This document shows positions 5,892-8,307 of a stretch of 8,307 bases of DNA, piece after piece. The position numbers and the translations under genes are program-made. The notes beneath the pieces were generated by a model that was given only the letters and a program-made list of their open reading frames with translations, did not search any database and was not told the origin of the DNA. Numbering within the stretch: the first letter of the stretch is position 1; every line of letters begins with the position of its first letter. This DNA comes from Verrucomicrobiota bacterium (GTDB taxonomy: Bacteria; Verrucomicrobiota; Verrucomicrobiia; Limisphaerales; JAFMIX01): the NCBI GenBank assembly GCA_026397895.1, contig JAPLTZ010000271.1, forward strand, positions 1 to 8,307, in the 5' to 3' direction.

Positions 5892-7869
5892 CGGCATTGC
5901 CCGCATCATTCGCGATCAGGTGGATGTCTTCACCGCCAGCGGTCAGACCCGCGTCATTTCTGCCTCCGTCTCTGACACGAATAAGCCACTCCGCGTCACC
6001 CTTGCGTGGACCGATGCGCCCGGCAGCACCTCCGGCAACGCCTACAAAAATGATCTGGATCTCACGGTCACCATCGGCGGCCAGACCTACTACGGCAATC
6101 ACATGGTCGGCACGAATTCCGTCACCGGCGGCACCGCCGATAAAAAGAACAACGTGGAAAGCGTCTATCTTCCTGCCGGCACTGCGGGCAGTTTCACCAT
6201 CACCATTACCGCGGCGAACGTCAATTCCGACGGCATCCCCAACATTGCTCCCACCATTGATCAGGACTTCGCGCTCGTCGCCTACAACGCCGCCTCCAAT
6301 CCCGTGCCGGTCATCGGCATCAGCGCCACGACCATCGCCGCCGAAGGCTGTGCGCCCACGAATAACGCCATTGATGCCGGCGAGACCGTCACCATCAACC
6401 TCGCGCTCGTGAACACCAGCACCACCGCCACCACGAATCTCACCGTCTCCATGCTCACCTCCAACGGCGTCACCAGCCCGAGCGGCGCGCAGAACTACGG
6501 CGTGCTCACCAACGGCGGCGCGCCGGTCAGCAAGCAGTTCACGTTCACCGCGCCGACTAATGCGATTTGCGGCGGCACATTCGCAGGCGTGTTCCAGTTA
6601 CTCGACGGCTCTGCCAACTATGGCAACATCAGTCAGACCTTCCGGGTTGGCTCCGTAGTCACCAACATCTATAGCTACACCAATTCCACCACGCTCAACG
6701 TGAAGATTCCCGGAGCTGGGACAGGTGGCGGTAGCGGCACTAACCCGAATGCGGGAATTTATCCCATTACCAATTTTGTCAGTGGCTTCCCCGGCTCGGT
6801 CGGTAAGGTCACCGTTACCATCCGAGGTCTGACACACACATACGCGGGCGATATTGACATGCTGCTCGTCGCGCCAAATGGCACCAATTGCATCCTGATG
6901 TCCGATGCTGGCGATGGCTATTCCAACCGCCTCTCCAACATAACCCTCACCTTTGATGACGACGCCGGCGACTATCTCATCCCGCTGTCCGGACAAATCA
7001 ACAGCGCCACCAATGGGTTCATTTATCTGGCTGCAAATTACAACGGCTCTACCAGCACAAATACTGTTGGCTACGACGACTCCGACGGCTTTACCGCGCC
7101 CGCACCCGTCATTGGCACTAACGGTTTTTATCCCGATATTATGGCCAATTTCAAAGGGATGAATCCTAACGGCACTTGGAATTTGTTCATCCGCGATGAT
7201 TACACCGGCGATTCCGGCGTCCTCGCCAATGGCTACATCCTGAACATCTACAGCGTCACCACCAACTGCACCACCTGCGCCGTCGCCGCCTCCGCCGACC
7301 TCGCCATCGGCCAGACCGTCGTGCCCGCGTCCACCTACACCAACAACAACGTCGTCTTCACCCTCGCCGTCACCAACCTCGGCAGCGGCTCCGCCAGCGC
7401 CGTGGTCGTCAGCAACACGCTGCCCGTCGGCCTGAACTACGTCTCCGCCACGCCTGCGGCCACCTCTACCAACGGCCGCATCTACGGCTTCACCCTCGGC
7501 ACGCTCGGCAACGCCGCCGTCAGCAACATCACCCTCACCGCCCGCACTGCGGCGAATGGCAATTACACCAACAGCGCCACCGTGAGTTCCGGCACCAGCG
7601 ACCCCGTCGGCGCCAACAACACCGCCGCCGCCGTTGTGACCGTCACCACGCCGCCCGTTATTTCCGGCGTCACCTTCTCGAACAACGCCGTCAGCCTCGG
7701 CTGGACCGGTTTGCCGGGAATCACCTACCGCATCCAATACAAAACCAACCTCACCCAGGCGGCGTGGCTCGACTTCACCGGCGACATCGTCCCCGGTGGC
7801 GCGCCGTTCAGCACGAACCTCCCCGTTGCCGGCGGTCAGCGATACTACCGCATCATGGCGTTGCCTTGA
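5611..7869 (+). CDS. 3' segment of the subtilase: catalytic serine and five C-terminal beta domains
   Basis: This segment continues the protease in the next frame with no credible start of its own, so it is read as the rest of the same gene. Numbering follows the repaired protein. TTSTGTSHAAPAVSGACALLR holds the catalytic Ser646. The KP-43-like jelly-roll spans about 724-849 (LRVTLAWTDAPGS, KNDLDLTV, NNVESVYLPAG). A CARDB/Ig-like domain follows at about 851-970, with Cys867 and Cys940 as a possible disulfide. A P-like domain covers about 983-1170 (VTVTIRGLTHTYAGDIDMLLVAPNG, NPNGTWNLFIRDDYTGDSG). After a short linker with CTTC (1173-1176), a DUF11 domain spans about 1182-1300 (ADLAIGQTV, VVVSNTLPVGLNYVSATP). 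The end (about 1304-1372) is the YRIQYKTNLTQAAWLDF module often seen at the ends of verrucomicrobial secreted proteins. The open frame also extends upstream to an ATG at 5236, but that part is a Pro/Ser-rich shadow of the first segment. Confidence 0.75.
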   Translation, partial: NGSDTNTAYRYYPLGQQFWTTSTGTSHAAPAVSGACALLRQYFINQGRTNPSPALTKGYLMNASRYMGGGNVAGDTLPSPFQGMGEVNLGNTFDGIARIIRDQVDVFTASGQTRVISASVSDTNKPLRVTLAWTDAPGSTSGNAYKNDLDLTVTIGGQTYYGNHMVGTNSVTGGTADKKNNVESVYLPAGTAGSFTITITAANVNSDGIPNIAPTIDQDFALVAYNAASNPVPVIGISATTIAAEGCAPTNNAIDAGETVTINLALVNTSTTATTNLTVSMLTSNGVTSPSGAQNYGVLTNGGAPVSKQFTFTAPTNAICGGTFAGVFQLLDGSANYGNISQTFRVGSVVTNIYSYTNSTTLNVKIPGAGTGGGSGTNPNAGIYPITNFVSGFPGSVGKVTVTIRGLTHTYAGDIDMLLVAPNGTNCILMSDAGDGYSNRLSNITLTFDDDAGDYLIPLSGQINSATNGFIYLAANYNGSTSTNTVGYDDSDGFTAPAPVIGTNGFYPDIMANFKGMNPNGTWNLFIRDDYTGDSGVLANGYILNIYSVTTNCTTCAVAASADLAIGQTVVPASTYTNNNVVFTLAVTNLGSGSASAVVVSNTLPVGLNYVSATPAATSTNGRIYGFTLGTLGNAAVSNITLTARTAANGNYTNSATVSSGTSDPVGANNTAAAVVTVTTPPVISGVTFSNNAVSLGWTGLPGITYRIQYKTNLTQAAWLDFTGDIVPGGAPFSTNLPVAGGQRYYRIMALP

Positions 7870-7873
7870 GGTG

Positions 7874-8014
7874 GGTAGGGCTGGCGCGCTGCGCCGGCCT
7901 CGTCGCCGAGCGCAGCGTCAGGCGACGAAACGAAGGTGGCGGCGCGTTGCCGGTTGGAACATTTTTCCCGCCCGCTCCGCGCGGGCGGGAACAGCGCAGC
8001 GCGCCGTCCCTACC
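7874..8014. repeat. 141-bp inverted-repeat element (MITE- or REP-like) between two secreted-protein genes
   Basis: The ends are 21-bp inverted repeats, 7874-7894 and 7994-8014, identical at 19 of 21 positions: GGTAGGG, then two differing bases, then GGCGCGCTGCGC. The left end alone folds into a hairpin (7879-7899, loop GCT). Inside are an 8-bp stem TCGTCGCC/GGCGACGA (7900-7907 with 7921-7928) and an 11-bp perfect stem at 7965-7991. No ORF inside looks coding. The structure fits a small non-coding element moved by a transposase in trans, or a compound REP-type repeat. No clear target-site duplication was found next to the arms. It begins 5 nt after the protease stop. Confidence 0.7.
7965..7991. 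repeat. Perfect 11-bp hairpin within the repeat element
   Basis: TTCCCGCCCGC (7965-7975) pairs perfectly with GCGGGCGGGAA (7981-7991) around a 5-nt loop TCCGC. The stem is very GC-rich, but no T-run follows on either strand, so it is not a standard intrinsic terminator. It may still slow polymerase or protect the 3' end of the protease mRNA. Confidence 0.6.
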
Positions 8015-8050
8015 ATTTTTGGCGACGATTAGCTTCGGAATTGGGGTTGA

Positions 8051-8095
8051 ATGAAAATTCTGCTTGTCAGCAGCCCGTCCCCAGTGGCGCAATAA
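8051..8095 (+). other. Possible 14-residue leader ORF before the last gene
   Basis: ATG at 8051 opens MKILLVSSPSPVAQ and stops with TAA at 8093-8095, 4 nt before the GTG start of the next gene. GGGG (8043-8046) lies 4 nt before the ATG as a weak ribosome binding site. Translation ending here could feed ribosomes to the GTG start, which has no good site of its own. An ORF this short may also be chance. Confidence 0.2.
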
Positions 8096-8099
8096 GGCC

Positions 8100-8307
8100 G
8101 TGACCAAGCTCAAATCAGCCGGCCTTCTCGCGCTCGCCGGAATCGCCATCGCGATGCCGCTGCGCGCCCAGCTCAAATTGAGCGCGCCCACCGTCGTGCC
8201 GGGCAACTCCGTCCAGTTCAACCTCACCGGCGCGAGTTCCAACGCCGCCTATGTCCTCGCGCAGTCCGCCAACGGAACAGACTGGCAACCCACCGTCACC
8301 GGTGCCG
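8100..8307 (+). CDS. Start of a secreted beta-domain protein (cut by right window edge)
   Basis: From a GTG at 8100 the frame is open to the right edge (69 residues seen). Residues 1-24 make a good signal peptide: a basic start (MTKLKSAG, first codon GTG), a hydrophobic core LLALAGIAIAMPL and likely cleavage at LRA|Q or just after. The mature part LKLSAPTVVPGNSVQFNLTGAS followed by YVLAQSANGTDWQP looks like the first strands of an Ig-like beta domain, in the same style as the protease C-terminus. Its function is unknown. The GTG is favoured because the signal peptide begins there. A TTG at 8064 in the same frame, after a stop at 8052-8054, would add 12 poorly suited residues. AAGG lies only 2 nt from the GTG, too close for a normal Shine-Dalgarno site, so coupling to the short upstream ORF is possible. 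Confidence 0.65.
   Translation, partial: MTKLKSAGLLALAGIAIAMPLRAQLKLSAPTVVPGNSVQFNLTGASSNAAYVLAQSANGTDWQPTVTGA

Larger units (their letters stand above)
3750..7869 (+). pseudogene. Large secreted KP-43-type subtilase (peptidase S8), interrupted by one frameshift near 5600-5611
   Basis: Read with one frame change, 3750-7869 is a single multidomain protease of about 1372 residues. In order it has a signal peptide, a propeptide, a subtilisin catalytic domain with the whole triad, a KP-43-like C-terminal beta-sandwich, a CARDB/Ig-like domain, a proprotein-convertase P-like domain, a DUF11 domain and a C-terminal beta module. The first frame makes sense up to about FDASGVCGLVGSGTS (codon ending 5609). 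The second makes sense from LNGSDTNTAYRYYP (5608 onward). The join is equivalent to one extra base or two missing bases. The sequence there is ACG TCT CAA CGG; restoring a lost TC in a TCTC(TC) run would give GTSLNGSD, a smooth join. The uniform composition on both sides and the intact downstream domains suggest a recent break or a sequence error rather than old decay. The two segments are described separately. Confidence 0.8.

Noticed and set aside
6598..7737. Long open frame on the minus strand (379 codons)
   Set aside because: It is Gly/Val/Asp-rich with no domain, and lies opposite the P-like and DUF11 domains, whose own frame is clearly coding.
7965..7991. Intrinsic terminator after the protease gene
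   Set aside because: The stem is strong, but no T-run follows it on either strand.

Overview
The window most resembles a chromosomal segment of a Verrucomicrobiota bacterium, probably of the Pedosphaera/Limisphaera type. This rests on three signs: a pseudopilin with the N-terminal run FTLIELLVVIAIIAILAG followed by LLPALAKAKEKA and an H-X9-DG motif; long secreted beta-domain proteins rich in Thr, Asn and Ala with a C-terminal YRIQYKTNLTQAAWLDF-type module; and moderately GC-rich DNA with weak or absent Shine-Dalgarno sites. The assignment is inference from sequence style, not from a search. No tRNA, rRNA, CRISPR array, transposase or phage gene was seen.

Layout. Positions 1-1879 carry three minus-strand genes. 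In transcription order they are an H-X9-DG pseudopilin, a small predicted lipoprotein starting 2 nt after the pilin stop, and, after about 90 nt, the N-terminal 180 residues of a secreted GH106-like alpha-L-rhamnosidase that runs off the left edge. A 181-nt divergent region with a 15-bp palindrome separates them from a plus-strand L-rhamnulokinase gene (rhaB, 2061-3509). After a 240-nt gap comes a very large secreted subtilisin-family protease of the KP-43 type (3750-7869). Its reading frame is broken once near 5600-5611, which separates the catalytic Asp and His from the Ser. A 141-bp element with near-perfect 21-bp terminal inverted repeats follows (7874-8014), and then the start of another secreted beta-domain protein (8100 to the right edge).

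How the genes may work together. GH106 enzymes release terminal L-rhamnose from polysaccharides outside the cytoplasm, and RhaB phosphorylates L-rhamnulose in the cytoplasm. Their divergent placement suggests a small rhamnose-scavenging locus. The pseudopilin/lipoprotein pair sits in the same transcriptional direction as the glycosidase and may belong to the cell-surface or secretion side of it. The protease, the repeat element and the last ORF look like an adjoining, unrelated stretch of secreted-protein genes.

Main points for a second look: the protease frameshift (sequencing error, real decay or recoding), the inverted-repeat element, the palindrome between the divergent rhamnose genes, and the pilin-lipoprotein-glycosidase gene order. 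No clearly new multi-gene system is visible.
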